A stretch of DNA of 64,000 nt from Leptospira sp. WS4.C2 (lineage in GTDB: Bacteria > Spirochaetota > Leptospiria > Leptospirales > Leptospiraceae). The stretch is from NCBI RefSeq assembly GCF_040833985.1, contig NZ_CP162139.1:1322001-1386000 (forward strand), read 5' to 3'. The notes below the pieces were generated by a model, which made no database searches, had not been told where the DNA came from, and worked only from the letters and a program-made list of their open reading frames with translations. Of the stretch, positions 30,113 through 39,858 are shown piece after piece (position 1 is the first letter of the stretch; every line of letters starts with the position of its first letter). Position numbers and translations under genes: made by a program.

Positions 30113-31183
30113 ATGGACTGGGCACTACTACTTGCTTGGGGAATTAAAATCCTCTCATTATTTTTTATAATCCTAACCGGTGTAGCTTATTATACACTCG
30201 CCGAACGTAAGTTTGCTGGATTCATTCAGGACCGTCCTGGTCCAAACCGGGCTGGCATTTTTGGTCTTTTTCAACCTCTTGCCGATGGAATCAAATTCAT
30301 CGCCAAAGAAGAAATTTTCCCCAAAAATGTATCCAAGGGAATGTATCTTTTGGCTCCCACAATCTCCATGACTTGTGCCATTATGGCTTGGGCCGTGATT
30401 CCTTTTGGGGGAACAATTCCCGCACCAGAATGGTTGGCGACACTCACTGGTGTGACTACAATCGACTTACAAATTGCCAATCCTGATTCTGGGGTTTTGT
30501 ATCTATTGGCCATTTCCTCTTTGGCCGTGTATGGGATTATGATTGCTGGTTGGTCTAGTAATAATAAATACTCTCTACTTGGTGGCGTTCGTTCCACCGC
30601 CCAAATGATTAGTTACGAACTTCCTATGGGACTTTCCATTGTCGTAATTGTCATTATGACTGGATCTTTAAAGTTAACAGACATTAGTGAATCCCAGAAA
30701 GATATGTGGAACATTTTGTCTCCACCAGGTTTTGTAGCATTTTTTATTTATGTGACTGCTATGTTTGCTGAAACCAATCGCCTTCCTTTTGATTTAGCAG
30801 AAGCCGAATCGGAACTTGTCGTAGGTTTTCATACCGAATATGGTGCCTTTAAATTTGCTCTCTTCTTTTTGGCAGAGTATATGAATATGATTACCATGTC
30901 TTGTCTTACCACCTTACTTTTTTTTGGTGGATACAATGTTCCGTTTCAACTAGGTGCGGGTTCTCCTTACCAAGCATTCATTGGACTTGGGTTTTTTATT
31001 TTGAAAGTTCTCTTTTTTGCCTTTTTGTTTATTTGGGTTCGTTGGACTCTTCCTCGTTTTCGTTATGACCAACTCATGAAACTTGGTTGGAAAAAGATGA
31101 TTCCTTGGGGACTTTTTGCGGTTATGTTTGCTGCGATTTACACAGTATATTGGAAAGAAGGATGGATGAAATTATTTATATGA
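30113..31183 (+). CDS. nuoH: NADH-quinone oxidoreductase subunit H
   Basis: 356 residues, about eight to nine TM helices. NuoH joins the membrane arm to the quinone site. Key segments [19 protein letters not shown] (30-48), the acidic loop [17 protein letters not shown] and a final TM are all present. It overlaps nuoJ in ATGA; nuoI, usually between nuoH and nuoJ, is not here. Confidence 0.97.
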   Translation: MDWALLLAWGIKILSLFFIILTGVAYYTLAERKFAGFIQDRPGPNRAGIFGLFQPLADGIKFIAKEEIFPKNVSKGMYLLAPTISMTCAIMAWAVIPFGGTIPAPEWLATLTGVTTIDLQIANPDSGVLYLLAISSLAVYGIMIAGWSSNNKYSLLGGVRSTAQMISYELPMGLSIVVIVIMTGSLKLTDISESQKDMWNILSPPGFVAFFIYVTAMFAETNRLPFDLAEAESELVVGFHTEYGAFKFALFFLAEYMNMITMSCLTTLLFFGGYNVPFQLGAGSPYQAFIGLGFFILKVLFFAFLFIWVRWTLPRFRYDQLMKLGWKKMIPWGLFAVMFAAIYTVYWKEGWMKLFI

Positions 31184-31779
31184 ACCTAGAATCTTCTCCT
31201 TCCTTTTTATTATTTATTTTTTTTGGAACGGTCACGGTGATTACTTCTCTTAGTGTTGTATTCCAAAAAAATCCAGTAGTATCTGCAGTATCCCTTGTTT
31301 TTACCTTTTTTGCCCTTGCAGGGATTTACGGGATTATGGGAGCCCTTTTTATAGCCACCATGCAGGTGTTAGTGTATGCTGGTGCCATTATGGTGCTCAT
31401 CGTTTTTGTTTTGATGTTACTTTCTCAAAGAGCAGAAACCTTATCTCGCTATAGGAAACACCCAATCCGATTGGTATTGCTTTCTATATTTGCCTTTGGT
31501 TTTTTCTTTTTATTATATTCTGCACTTACTACGGGTGTGCCTCATTCGGACCAAATGGGAAAAGGGTATGCACTTACTGAGTATTCTTATCCCATCCAAG
31601 GAACTGCAACTGTGAATGCGAAAGGGAATGTGGCAACAGTCGGTGCCTCCACTTATTTAGATTATATACTTCCCTTTGAAATGATATCGATCCTTCTACT
31701 TGTGGCAGTGCTTGGTGCAGTCATCCTTGCCAAAAAAAGATTAACGGAAGTAGAACAGACCAAGGATACAGTCCTATGA
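31180..31779 (+). CDS. nuoJ: NADH-quinone oxidoreductase subunit J
   Basis: 199 residues from ATG 31180 in an ATGA overlap with nuoH; an in-frame ATG at 31162 is possible but its ribosome site is too close. Five hydrophobic segments, with the conserved [17 protein letters not shown] in TM3, plus a longer loop (about 125-165) before the last helix. The stop overlaps nuoK (ATGA). Confidence 0.93.
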   Translation: MNLESSPSFLLFIFFGTVTVITSLSVVFQKNPVVSAVSLVFTFFALAGIYGIMGALFIATMQVLVYAGAIMVLIVFVLMLLSQRAETLSRYRKHPIRLVLLSIFAFGFFFLLYSALTTGVPHSDQMGKGYALTEYSYPIQGTATVNAKGNVATVGASTYLDYILPFEMISILLLVAVLGAVILAKKRLTEVEQTKDTVL

Positions 31780-32096
31780 ACCAACTCGTAAACGGCATCC
31801 CCATTTCCTACATTCTCGGACTTGCTGGAATTTTGTTTTCCATAGGAGTTCTAGGGGTTCTCATTCGCAGAAACATTGTGATCATTTTTATGTCTGTGGA
31901 ACTGATACTGAATTCCGTGAATTTAGTTTTTGTTACATTTTCCAAAGCTCTTTCCCATATTTCTGGTGAAACCATTGTTTTCTTTGTGATGGCAATCGCG
32001 GCGGCAGAAGCAGCGGTTGGACTGGCGCTTGTCATTGCCATTTTCCGGCATAAAAAATCCACCAATGTGGATGAACTCCAATCGATGAGATGGTAA
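31776..32096 (+). CDS. nuoK: NADH-quinone oxidoreductase subunit K
   Basis: 106 residues, three TM helices, the expected size. The membrane-embedded Glu residues of the proton path are visible in FMSVELILN (helix 2) and [11 protein letters not shown] (helix 3). Four bases separate it from nuoL. Confidence 0.96.
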   Translation: MNQLVNGIPISYILGLAGILFSIGVLGVLIRRNIVIIFMSVELILNSVNLVFVTFSKALSHISGETIVFFVMAIAAAEAAVGLALVIAIFRHKKSTNVDELQSMRW

Positions 32097-32100
32097 TCCT

Positions 32101-34029
32101 ATGTTAGATTTATTTCCGTTAGTTGTTCTTCTTCCTCTCCTAGGTTTTTTACATAATGGTTTATTAAAGAATCGAATTCCTCATCGGTTTGCAGGTGCGA
32201 TCGGAACCTTAGCAGTGTTCCTTCCTTTTCTTATCACCTTAGGTGCGTTTAACGAGTTTCGACCGATGGAACGAACGGCTCCTCATTTGGTTCCTGTATT
32301 TGATTGGATTGTGGTTGGAAATTTTAAATCTTCCTTTGGATACCAAATTGACCAACTTTCCCTATATATGACTCTCATCATCACAGGAATCGGGTCCCTC
32401 ATCCACTTGTATTCGATGGGTTATATGAAAGGGAATTTGGGATACAACCGTTTCTTTGCTTATTTGAATTTATTCATTTTTTGTATGTTAAACCTAGTAC
32501 TCAGTGATAACTTAGCGCTTACCTTTCTTGGTTGGGAAGGAGTGGGTCTTTCTTCTTATTTACTCATTGGTTTTGACTATGACAAAAGTTCGGCGGCGGA
32601 AGCTGGGATGAAGGCTTTCATTCTGAACCGAATTGGGGATGTGGGTTTTATTTTAGGGACTGGATTTCTCTTTTGGATTGGGGGAAGTTTACAATACCTA
32701 CAACTACAAACTAACTTAAGTGAGATGAGTGAGTTTGCAAATTACGCCAATATCATAGCCTTGTTTTTCTTTATTGCTGCTATGGGAAAATCAGCTCAGA
32801 TTCCACTTTATGTATGGCTTCCTGATGCCATGGCAGGTCCCACTCCCGTATCGGCTCTGATCCATGCCGCTACCATGGTGACTGCGGGAATTTTCCTTAT
32901 TGCAAGACTCAATTTTGTATTTTTACTCGCGCCAGAAACTTCACTCTTTATCGCCTGTATTGGTGCCGTCACTGCTCTCTTTGCGGCAACGATTGGTACC
33001 TTACAAAACGATATCAAAAAAATCCTCGCATACTCTACAGTTTCTCAACTTGGTTTTATGTTTCTTGCTATGGGAAGTATGAGTTATGTAGCGGGTTTAT
33101 TCCATTTAATGACACATGCATTCTTTAAAGCTTTGTTATTTCTTGGTGCAGGTTCTGTGATCCATGCTCTCCATCATGAACAAAATATCAAACAGATGGG
33201 CGGGCTCTTTGGTAAAATCAAAATCACTTCCTTTACTTTTTTACTGGGAACCTTGGCCATTGCCGGCTTTTTTCCCTTCTCTGGATTTTTCTCCAAAGAT
33301 TTGATCTTAGAAAAAGCTTACACTTATGGAGCTTACGGTTCCATCCTTTGGACTATGGGAATTGTTGCGGCCTTTTTTACTTCGTTTTATATGTTCCGTC
33401 TGGTATTTGTTGTTTTCTTTGGTAAAGACAATACAGACCCGCATCATAAAATACATGAATCTCCTTGGACTATGACCTTACCACTGGTTGTTTTAGCAAT
33501 TGGTGCAGTGTTTGCCGGGTTTTTACAAACTCCCCATTTCTTTTTACATATTGATACCTTGGAAAGATTCTTTGCTCCTGTCTTAAACAAAGGATATGAG
33601 TTGGCATCGCTACAAGGAAGTCTTGCCGATCACAAATCTCTCGTCCACGAGGTAGAACTTTCCCTTGCTGGTTTTTCGGTGGCGATTGGAACTGTGGGAC
33701 TCATCCTCGCATACTTTCTTTACCAAAAAAAAGGAACACCAGTTTCAGAAGAACATACGGGATTTCGAAAGATCCTATTTCATAAATACTATATCGATGA
33801 AATCTACGACTTTGTTTTTGTTCGCCCCTTTCTTTTCCTTTCGCGGGGAGTGGCTTTCTTTGTGGATATCAAAGTGATCGATCGATTTTTTCTAGGTATT
33901 GGTGGAAGTTTCGGTATCATTGCCAATGGCCTTCGCAGGCTCCAATCGGGTTTTATTGGAGATTATGCTCTGTATGTAGTCATTGGTACATTTTGTATTT
34001 TAGTGTATTTATTAACGAGGGGGGTGTAA
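32101..34029 (+). CDS. nuoL: NADH-quinone oxidoreductase subunit L (antiporter-like)
   Basis: 642 residues, antiporter-like proton-pumping subunit. Conserved landmarks are WEGVGLSSYLLIGF (the pumping Glu), the PLYVWLPDAMAGPTPVSALIHAATMVTAGIF region with its Lys/His pattern, and AYSTVSQLGFM. The C-terminal part includes a long lateral-helix-like stretch ahead of a last TM. One base separates it from the GTG of nuoM. Confidence 0.97.
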   Translation: MLDLFPLVVLLPLLGFLHNGLLKNRIPHRFAGAIGTLAVFLPFLITLGAFNEFRPMERTAPHLVPVFDWIVVGNFKSSFGYQIDQLSLYMTLIITGIGSLIHLYSMGYMKGNLGYNRFFAYLNLFIFCMLNLVLSDNLALTFLGWEGVGLSSYLLIGFDYDKSSAAEAGMKAFILNRIGDVGFILGTGFLFWIGGSLQYLQLQTNLSEMSEFANYANIIALFFFIAAMGKSAQIPLYVWLPDAMAGPTPVSALIHAATMVTAGIFLIARLNFVFLLAPETSLFIACIGAVTALFAATIGTLQNDIKKILAYSTVSQLGFMFLAMGSMSYVAGLFHLMTHAFFKALLFLGAGSVIHALHHEQNIKQMGGLFGKIKITSFTFLLGTLAIAGFFPFSGFFSKDLILEKAYTYGAYGSILWTMGIVAAFFTSFYMFRLVFVVFFGKDNTDPHHKIHESPWTMTLPLVVLAIGAVFAGFLQTPHFFLHIDTLERFFAPVLNKGYELASLQGSLADHKSLVHEVELSLAGFSVAIGTVGLILAYFLYQKKGTPVSEEHTGFRKILFHKYYIDEIYDFVFVRPFLFLSRGVAFFVDIKVIDRFFLGIGGSFGIIANGLRRLQSGFIGDYALYVVIGTFCILVYLLTRGV

Positions 34030-34030
34030 G

Positions 34031-35770
34031 GTGCCGGAACAAATTCTTTCCATCATAATCTTTTTACCAATCGTTTCCTCTTTACTCATTGTCTTTCAAA
34101 AACGAGTAGGGAATGTGGTTTTGATTTCTGCTCTCTCTTCTGCATTCACAACCATCCTTTCTGTGGGATTGTTTTTCTTTTTTGATCCTTCTTTGTCGGG
34201 ATTACAATTTGTCCATTGGATTCCAGATTGGATTTTATCTGGAAAACTCAGTGTGGATTACCATGTAGGTCTCGATGGTATCTCGCTTTTACTTTTTGCA
34301 CTCACTGCATTTATGTTCTTTCTTTCGAGTCTTGCCTCTTGGTCCAATATTCCTAAAAAAATCAAAGAGTTCCATATTTGCCTGCTCGTTTTAGAAACTG
34401 CCGTCCTTGGTGTTTTTGCTGCGGGTAACTTGGTTCTTTACTATGTATTTTGGGAACTTATGGTTTTACCAATGGTTCTTATGATTGGAATTTGGGGTGG
34501 GGAAGAAAGAACCAAAGCCGCTCTCAAATACTTTTTATTCTCTATGGCTGGCTCCTTGTTTATGTTAGGTGGAATTCTGACCCTTTACTTCAAAACAGGT
34601 AAAACATCGATTGAGTCTTTAGCAACGGCAAGTCTTGGAATGTATTCGGAACCTCTGCAATGGTTTTTGTTTTTTAGTTTTTTTCTGGCATTCGCCATTA
34701 AAATTCCACTTTTTCCTTTCCATACTTGGATGCCAGATGTCCACACCCAAGCACCTACTGTGGGTTCGGTGGATTTGGCGGGAGTATTACTAAAGATTGG
34801 AGCTTATGGTTTTATTCGCTTTTGTATTCCTTTTTTCCCTGAACAAAGTTTATTATCACAAAATTGGATTCAGATCCTTGCAGTGATTGGTATTGTTTAT
34901 GGTTCTATGGCTGCCCTAGTCCAAACCGATATCAAACGAATCATTGCTTATAGTTCTTTATCACATTTAGGTTTTTGTATCTTAGGGCTCTTCTCTTTCA
35001 CAAACGAAGGGGTTGTGGGTGGAATGTTGCAAATGGTATCTCATGGTGTTTCCACGGGTATGATCTTTCTTATGATTGGTATGGTCTATGAAAGAGCTCA
35101 TACTAGAAACATTGCTGAGTTCGGTGGACTTGCCAAACAAATGCCGGTGTTCTCCACCTTCTTTCTCATTGCTATATTGTCTTCTGTGGGCCTTCCGGGA
35201 ACCAATGGATTTGTGGGTGAGTTTCTGATCCTTATGGGAGCTATCAAATCCAATGTATGGCTCGGTGGAATTGCGGCCACCGGAGTGGTACTTGGTGCCC
35301 TCTACCTTCTTTGGTTTGTGAAACGATTCCTTTTTGGGGTGAGTAAAACCATTCAAGCAAAACCATATAAAGATTTAAGTTTCCGCGAAGTGGGAATTCT
35401 TTCTCCACTCGTTGTTTTTATTTTTTGGATTGGAATTTATCCAAAACCTTTTTTAGAAATTTTACAATCCTCATCGAATGTCTATTTGAATTCGGCCTCG
35501 GTCCAGTCCATTGCCGAAAGAAAAGACGTACAAAAAGATTTTTTTGGCGGAGCATCGAGCCGACAATTTTCCGATTATTCTAGTTTGGGAAAAGAACCAC
35601 TTTCGTTTGAAGAAAGGTTGGGATCTTTCCAATCGAAGTATGCCCTTCCTACTTTTGTTTCCTTAAAAACAAATCCACCAAACTTGAACGAAAACTTAGA
35701 CAATTTGGAAAAATCCATTGAGTCTGATTTTGAATTGGAACCAACACCGAAAGGGACAATAGGAAACTAA
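34031..35770 (+). CDS. nuoM: NADH-quinone oxidoreductase subunit M, with C-terminal extension
   Basis: 579 residues from GTG 34031. Antiporter-like subunit; the pumping Glu lies in YYVFWELMVLPM and the Lys/His region in PFHTWMPDVHTQAPTVGSVDLAGVLLKIGAYG. After the last TM (ending near residue 485) is a hydrophilic tail of about 95 residues, rich in Ser, Asn, Glu and Lys, not part of typical NuoM (about 490-510 residues). The tail is in frame with no sign of frameshift. Confidence 0.96.
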   Translation: MPEQILSIIIFLPIVSSLLIVFQKRVGNVVLISALSSAFTTILSVGLFFFFDPSLSGLQFVHWIPDWILSGKLSVDYHVGLDGISLLLFALTAFMFFLSSLASWSNIPKKIKEFHICLLVLETAVLGVFAAGNLVLYYVFWELMVLPMVLMIGIWGGEERTKAALKYFLFSMAGSLFMLGGILTLYFKTGKTSIESLATASLGMYSEPLQWFLFFSFFLAFAIKIPLFPFHTWMPDVHTQAPTVGSVDLAGVLLKIGAYGFIRFCIPFFPEQSLLSQNWIQILAVIGIVYGSMAALVQTDIKRIIAYSSLSHLGFCILGLFSFTNEGVVGGMLQMVSHGVSTGMIFLMIGMVYERAHTRNIAEFGGLAKQMPVFSTFFLIAILSSVGLPGTNGFVGEFLILMGAIKSNVWLGGIAATGVVLGALYLLWFVKRFLFGVSKTIQAKPYKDLSFREVGILSPLVVFIFWIGIYPKPFLEILQSSSNVYLNSASVQSIAERKDVQKDFFGGASSRQFSDYSSLGKEPLSFEERLGSFQSKYALPTFVSLKTNPPNLNENLDNLEKSIESDFELEPTPKGTIGN

Positions 35771-35773
35771 CCC

Positions 35774-37216
35774 ATGTCATATACTCCTTCTTCCAATGAC
35801 CTAATCGCAATATCACCCATGCTCATTCTTTGTGGAGTTGCCTTACTCTCACTTGTGGTTCAATTCCTAATCCCTAAAGAAGAAGACTCCAAACCTTTGT
35901 GGATTCTTTCTATTTTGGGAATTCTTGGAGCCATGTATGCTTTGTATCATACCACTAGTTCTCCGGGTTATGGAAAATTCTTTGGATCACAGATTTCTAT
36001 AAGTCCCTTAACTGTATGGCTGAGTGCAATTTATTTGATTGCGGGGCTTGTCACTCTTCTCATTGCTCCTCCGTTTTTAGCTCAGCACAAAACTTTGTTC
36101 CCTGAGTTTTTTCCTCTGATACTTTTTTGTTTGTCAGGAATGATGTTTTTAACCTCAGGATATGATTTTATCGTCATCTTTGTGGGATTAGAAATCTTAT
36201 CTCTTTCTCTTTATGTAATGATTGGGATGGCGAGAACTTCCGTTTCTTCTTTAGAGAGTGCGATGAAATACTTTTTACTTGGAACTTTTAGTTCGGGGTT
36301 TATGTTACTGGGAATTGCCTTTTTGTATGGTGGATCAGGAACTACTAACTTAGACGGTGCCTTAAGGGGTCTTTTTTTAAAAGGGTATGAATCCAATTTT
36401 TCTAAATTAGGATTTGGACTCTTTTTAGTGGGAGTTTCTTTTAAGGCGGCTCTTGTTCCTTTCCACTCCTGGACACCAGATGTTTATGAAGGGGCTCAAA
36501 CACCAATCACTGGTTTTATGGCCAGTGCTGGGAAAGCATCGGCTCTTGGACTTTTTATCGTATTATTCAATCATATCCCTATGGGTGAGATGGGAAATTC
36601 ATGGAAATACCTGATGGGAGTGATTGCTCTTGTTTCCATGACTTGGGGAAACATTGTAGCTCTAAAACAAGAAAATCTCAAACGAATGTTAGCCTATTCG
36701 TCAATTTCTCATGCAGGATATATTGTTGCTGGAATTGTTTGTGGGGCAGGACTTGAGGCTTTGTATTATCTTTTTTCCTATTCCCTTTTGAATTTAGCTG
36801 CCTTTGCCATCATCTCCTACTTAGAACAGGGAAAACATGAAGTGACCGTCAATGGGATTTCTCATTTAAGCGGAGAACACCCGTTAACTGCACTTTCACT
36901 TTCGATTATCTTTTTATCCTTTGCTGGTTTTCCACCTCTCATTGGATTTTGGACCAAACTTTTCCTTTTACAAAAGATTGCAGAATCGGATTTGTTATTC
37001 AACCGGATCCTTCTTTTTGGTGCTGTGGCAAACTCTTGTGTGGCATTTTATTACTATATGAAAATCACGATCCAATCCTATATGAAACAAGAAACAGGGG
37101 CGGTGGCAGGAGTCCGAGACCTTCCTGCGATGCCAACTTTGGGATTTCTCGTATTTTTACTTAGTTTGTTTTTTACGGCGGGATGGCTCTTTTTCCAACC
37201 AGGTGCCTTGCTTTAA
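35774..37216 (+). CDS. nuoN: NADH-quinone oxidoreductase subunit N
   Basis: 480 residues, fourteen TM pattern. Contains FVGLEILSLSLYVM (pumping Glu), FHSWTPDVYEGAQTPITGFMASAGKASA and AYSSISHAGY. Three bases after nuoM. Last gene of the operon; a 14-base palindrome lies just after the stop. Confidence 0.97.
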   Translation: MSYTPSSNDLIAISPMLILCGVALLSLVVQFLIPKEEDSKPLWILSILGILGAMYALYHTTSSPGYGKFFGSQISISPLTVWLSAIYLIAGLVTLLIAPPFLAQHKTLFPEFFPLILFCLSGMMFLTSGYDFIVIFVGLEILSLSLYVMIGMARTSVSSLESAMKYFLLGTFSSGFMLLGIAFLYGGSGTTNLDGALRGLFLKGYESNFSKLGFGLFLVGVSFKAALVPFHSWTPDVYEGAQTPITGFMASAGKASALGLFIVLFNHIPMGEMGNSWKYLMGVIALVSMTWGNIVALKQENLKRMLAYSSISHAGYIVAGIVCGAGLEALYYLFSYSLLNLAAFAIISYLEQGKHEVTVNGISHLSGEHPLTALSLSIIFLSFAGFPPLIGFWTKLFLLQKIAESDLLFNRILLFGAVANSCVAFYYYMKITIQSYMKQETGAVAGVRDLPAMPTLGFLVFLLSLFFTAGWLFFQPGALL

Positions 37217-37217
37217 A

Positions 37218-37278
37218 TCTGCTATAGCAGAAATAGTTCCAGGATAGCGAAAAACGAATTGATCCCTATCCTGGGATC
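37218..37278 (+). promoter_or_regulatory. Three dyads between nuoN and mtnD; two mutually exclusive
   Basis: First, TCTGCTATAGCAGA (37218-37231) is a perfect 14-base palindrome right after nuoN. Second, CCAGGATAG (37239-37247) pairs with CTATCCTGG (37266-37274). Third, GATCCC (37261-37266) pairs with GGGATC (37273-37278). The second and third share bases and cannot form together. This could be a nuo terminator, a DNA operator or an mtnD leader switch; the sequence alone does not decide. Confidence 0.4.
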
Positions 37279-37309
37279 TAGAGGGTAGTCCATAAGTAGG
37301 TAATTTCGT

Positions 37310-37843
37310 ATGGCAACCATTCAAAGAAAGACAGAAACTCTCCAAGATGCAGATGCGATCAAGGCGTTCCTTGTTTCCAAGGGACTTGTGTATGAATTTT
37401 ATAAAACACCAGAATCTCTGGATTTGATCCTTGGCCAAAAGGGCCTAAGTGATGCCGAAAAAGCAGAAGTTCTTTCTGGATTGGAATACCGATTTGACAA
37501 ACTAAAAAAAGAACATGGCTATAAGGCCAACGATCTTGTAGTCCTTCATGATGAAGTTCCTGGAATCCAAGATATGTTAGCTAAATTTGATAAACTTCAT
37601 ATCCATACAGACGAAGAAGTGCGTTATATCATCGATGGAAGTGGTATTTTCGGATTTATTATTGATGGGGAAAGATTTGAAGTCCACGTCAGTAAGGGAG
37701 ATTTTCTTTCCATCCCAGCCAATACCAACCACTGGTTTACCCTAGACAAAAACTTAAGAATCAAAGCGGTTCGTTACTTCAAAGACAATTCAGGATGGAC
37801 TCCTGTTTATGTGGATGAATCCAAAGTATTGATTAATGCTTAA
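37310..37843 (+). CDS. mtnD: Acireductone dioxygenase
   Basis: Cupin enzyme of the methionine salvage pathway: converts acireductone and O2 to the 2-keto precursor of methionine plus formate (Fe form), or to a CO-releasing off-pathway product (Ni form). The 177 residues carry the metal ligands H97, H99, E103 ([11 protein letters not shown]) and H141 (NTNHWF). Length is normal. No other methionine-salvage gene is adjacent; it stands alone between nuoN and the convergent recJ, behind a structured leader. Confidence 0.95.
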   Translation: MATIQRKTETLQDADAIKAFLVSKGLVYEFYKTPESLDLILGQKGLSDAEKAEVLSGLEYRFDKLKKEHGYKANDLVVLHDEVPGIQDMLAKFDKLHIHTDEEVRYIIDGSGIFGFIIDGERFEVHVSKGDFLSIPANTNHWFTLDKNLRIKAVRYFKDNSGWTPVYVDESKVLINA

Positions 37844-37893
37844 TCCGTAACGATTGCTAGGTGAAGTTTATTGGGATTCGCTAGAGGTAAAGG

Positions 37894-39858
37894 TTAGTCG
37901 GCGGAGTTTTCCGCCGCAATTCCGAACCACTCTACAATGAATTGCAGGGTGGTCCTTCCTTGATAAAAGTTTTCTTCCAAACTCCCCACGAGATCAAAAC
38001 TTCCATGTTCCGACATAAACTTTTGAAACTCTTCTCCCTTATTCCAAATCATATACTTTAAAGACCCACTTCCGATCAAATGAAAACGGACGTGTTTTCC
38101 CGCACTCAGAGGTGTTAGGTGGATGGCTTTTGCATTACGAATGGCCAGTTTGATATCGGGATTCCCTTGTCCAAAGGGTTCTAGGTCCTTCCATTCTTTC
38201 AGAAGTCTTTCTCCCATCTCTTCTGTGAGAACGGTAAAGTCAGTTTCAATCGAGTGAACGGTGGACCTTTCTTTATCTTTAGATAACCAATCTTTGGCAG
38301 TGGTATACAAAGCAGATTCAAAAGCGGGGATTTTGTCTAGTTGGATGGAAAATCCACCTGCTTCTGGATGGCCCCCAAAATGCAAAAAATGACTGGATAA
38401 AGATTCTAAAAGTTCCAGAACATTCTCTTGTCCATAGGAACGAATGCTTCCTCTCGCATCACCATTGTCAGGTGCCAAAAAGATTGCAGGTTTTTTATAG
38501 GTATCCACCATTCTTGTGGCCACGATCCCACTGACACCAGGTTCCATATCCGGTTCGTAACAAAACACAATTTCATTACTTGTCCTTTCGGGTTTGCGAG
38601 CAAAATACCTTTCCACTCGGTCCATATTCCGTTTGGTCCTTTCTTTTCGTTCTTCGTTGATGGATAATAATTGTTTGGCTTTGGTTTTGGCATCCAAAGT
38701 TGTTTCGGAGAGAAGTAAGGAGACCGCCTCCTCGGTTTTCCCCATTCGTCCTGCGGAATTGAGGACCGGGCCAATCGACCAACCTAAGTCTTTGGTGGTG
38801 ATTCCGTGAGGATTGAGTTTTAGTTCTTTTAGAAGTTCCGAGAGTCCTTTTCTTTTTTTATCACCTACGTAGAGTTTGGTGAGAGACTCTAGGGCCAATT
38901 TTACAAAATGCCGGTTCTCTCCGGTGAGGGGCATCATATCAGTAATAGTTCCAATTCCTGCAAGATCTGTTTCCTCTTCGAGTCCGGAAAAAAAATCAGG
39001 AATCCGTGAACATTGGTAGTAGAAAAGTTTCCTTTCGTCACCAACGGGGATGGAAGTTACAAAATCTTCTGGGTAAGGTAAAATGGATTCCTCTGGCAAT
39101 GATAAGGAAGAATAGACCTCTTCTGAAATCCTCATTCCATTTTGGAAGTAGAGAATCTCTTTTTTGTCGGTTGTCTCATCCATCTGAATCTTTTTATAGA
39201 CTAATTGGAACTCATCACTCAATCGGAAGAGAATTGCAGACACGAGTTTGAACGACAAAACAGCGGTACAGATTTTTTTTTCTGGATAGATTGAATCAGT
39301 TCTTCTAGGGTTCACCAAAGCGCAGTTAGTTGGAATTCGTATAGGAACTTCATGGTGGTCAAGAACAATGACTTGGATCCCAGTTTTTGTTAATTCTTCA
39401 ATTTCATCCGCTTGGCTGGAACCAAAATCTAATGTAACCAAAAGGTCTGGTTTTGCTTTTTTGATTTTGACCAGGGCTTCTTTGCAAAGGCCATAAGGAT
39501 CACTTTCGGAAGATACCATCACCTCTAAGTTGATACCAGAAAACTTTGGATGGGATTTTAAAAAGAAGGCGAGAAGACAAGTGGAGCTCACTCCATCCGA
39601 ATCACGATCGCCATACAAAAGGATTTTTTTCCCCTCTTTTGCAAAACGAACTAAGAGTTCGACTGCATTTGAAATATCGGGGAGAGAGAAGGGGGAATGA
39701 AGACAAGAAAAGTCGGAACTCAGGAGTTCCTTGGGATGGATAGTACGTAGGCCCTCTCTTTTATCGACTAAGTAACGTAATAGGGGCCTTTTGGAATCAA
39801 CTTTGGTCCGTACTTCAGACAACAGTGGTCCGAAGTGAACCTTTGTTACATGATGCAA
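37894..39858 (-). CDS. recJ: Single-stranded-DNA-specific exonuclease
   Basis: 5'-3' ssDNA exonuclease of the DHH family for recombination and repair. The 654 residues start at TTG 39858, the only plausible start, 13 bases inside the end of the bactofilin gene. Motif I is GDRDSDGVSST (D84, D86, D88) where GDYDADG is usual, so Tyr is replaced by Arg while the acidic residues stay. The DHH motif VLDHHEVP and the DHHA1 region (SAGRMGKTEEAV, GHPEAGGFS) are intact, and an OB-like C-terminal domain follows. Slightly longer than E. coli RecJ (577). Confidence 0.92.
   Translation of the reverse strand: MHHVTKVHFGPLLSEVRTKVDSKRPLLRYLVDKREGLRTIHPKELLSSDFSCLHSPFSLPDISNAVELLVRFAKEGKKILLYGDRDSDGVSSTCLLAFFLKSHPKFSGINLEVMVSSESDPYGLCKEALVKIKKAKPDLLVTLDFGSSQADEIEELTKTGIQVIVLDHHEVPIRIPTNCALVNPRRTDSIYPEKKICTAVLSFKLVSAILFRLSDEFQLVYKKIQMDETTDKKEILYFQNGMRISEEVYSSLSLPEESILPYPEDFVTSIPVGDERKLFYYQCSRIPDFFSGLEEETDLAGIGTITDMMPLTGENRHFVKLALESLTKLYVGDKKRKGLSELLKELKLNPHGITTKDLGWSIGPVLNSAGRMGKTEEAVSLLLSETTLDAKTKAKQLLSINEERKERTKRNMDRVERYFARKPERTSNEIVFCYEPDMEPGVSGIVATRMVDTYKKPAIFLAPDNGDARGSIRSYGQENVLELLESLSSHFLHFGGHPEAGGFSIQLDKIPAFESALYTTAKDWLSKDKERSTVHSIETDFTVLTEEMGERLLKEWKDLEPFGQGNPDIKLAIRNAKAIHLTPLSAGKHVRFHLIGSGSLKYMIWNKGEEFQKFMSEHGSFDLVGSLEENFYQGRTTLQFIVEWFGIAAENSAD
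37899..37916. terminator. GC-rich hairpin at the mtnD/recJ convergent junction
   Basis: CGGCGGA (37899-37905) and TCCGCCG (37910-37916) form a perfect 7-bp stem with loop GTTT. It lies 55 bases after mtnD and inside the last codons of recJ. No T-run follows on either strand, so its role in termination is a guess. Confidence 0.35.
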
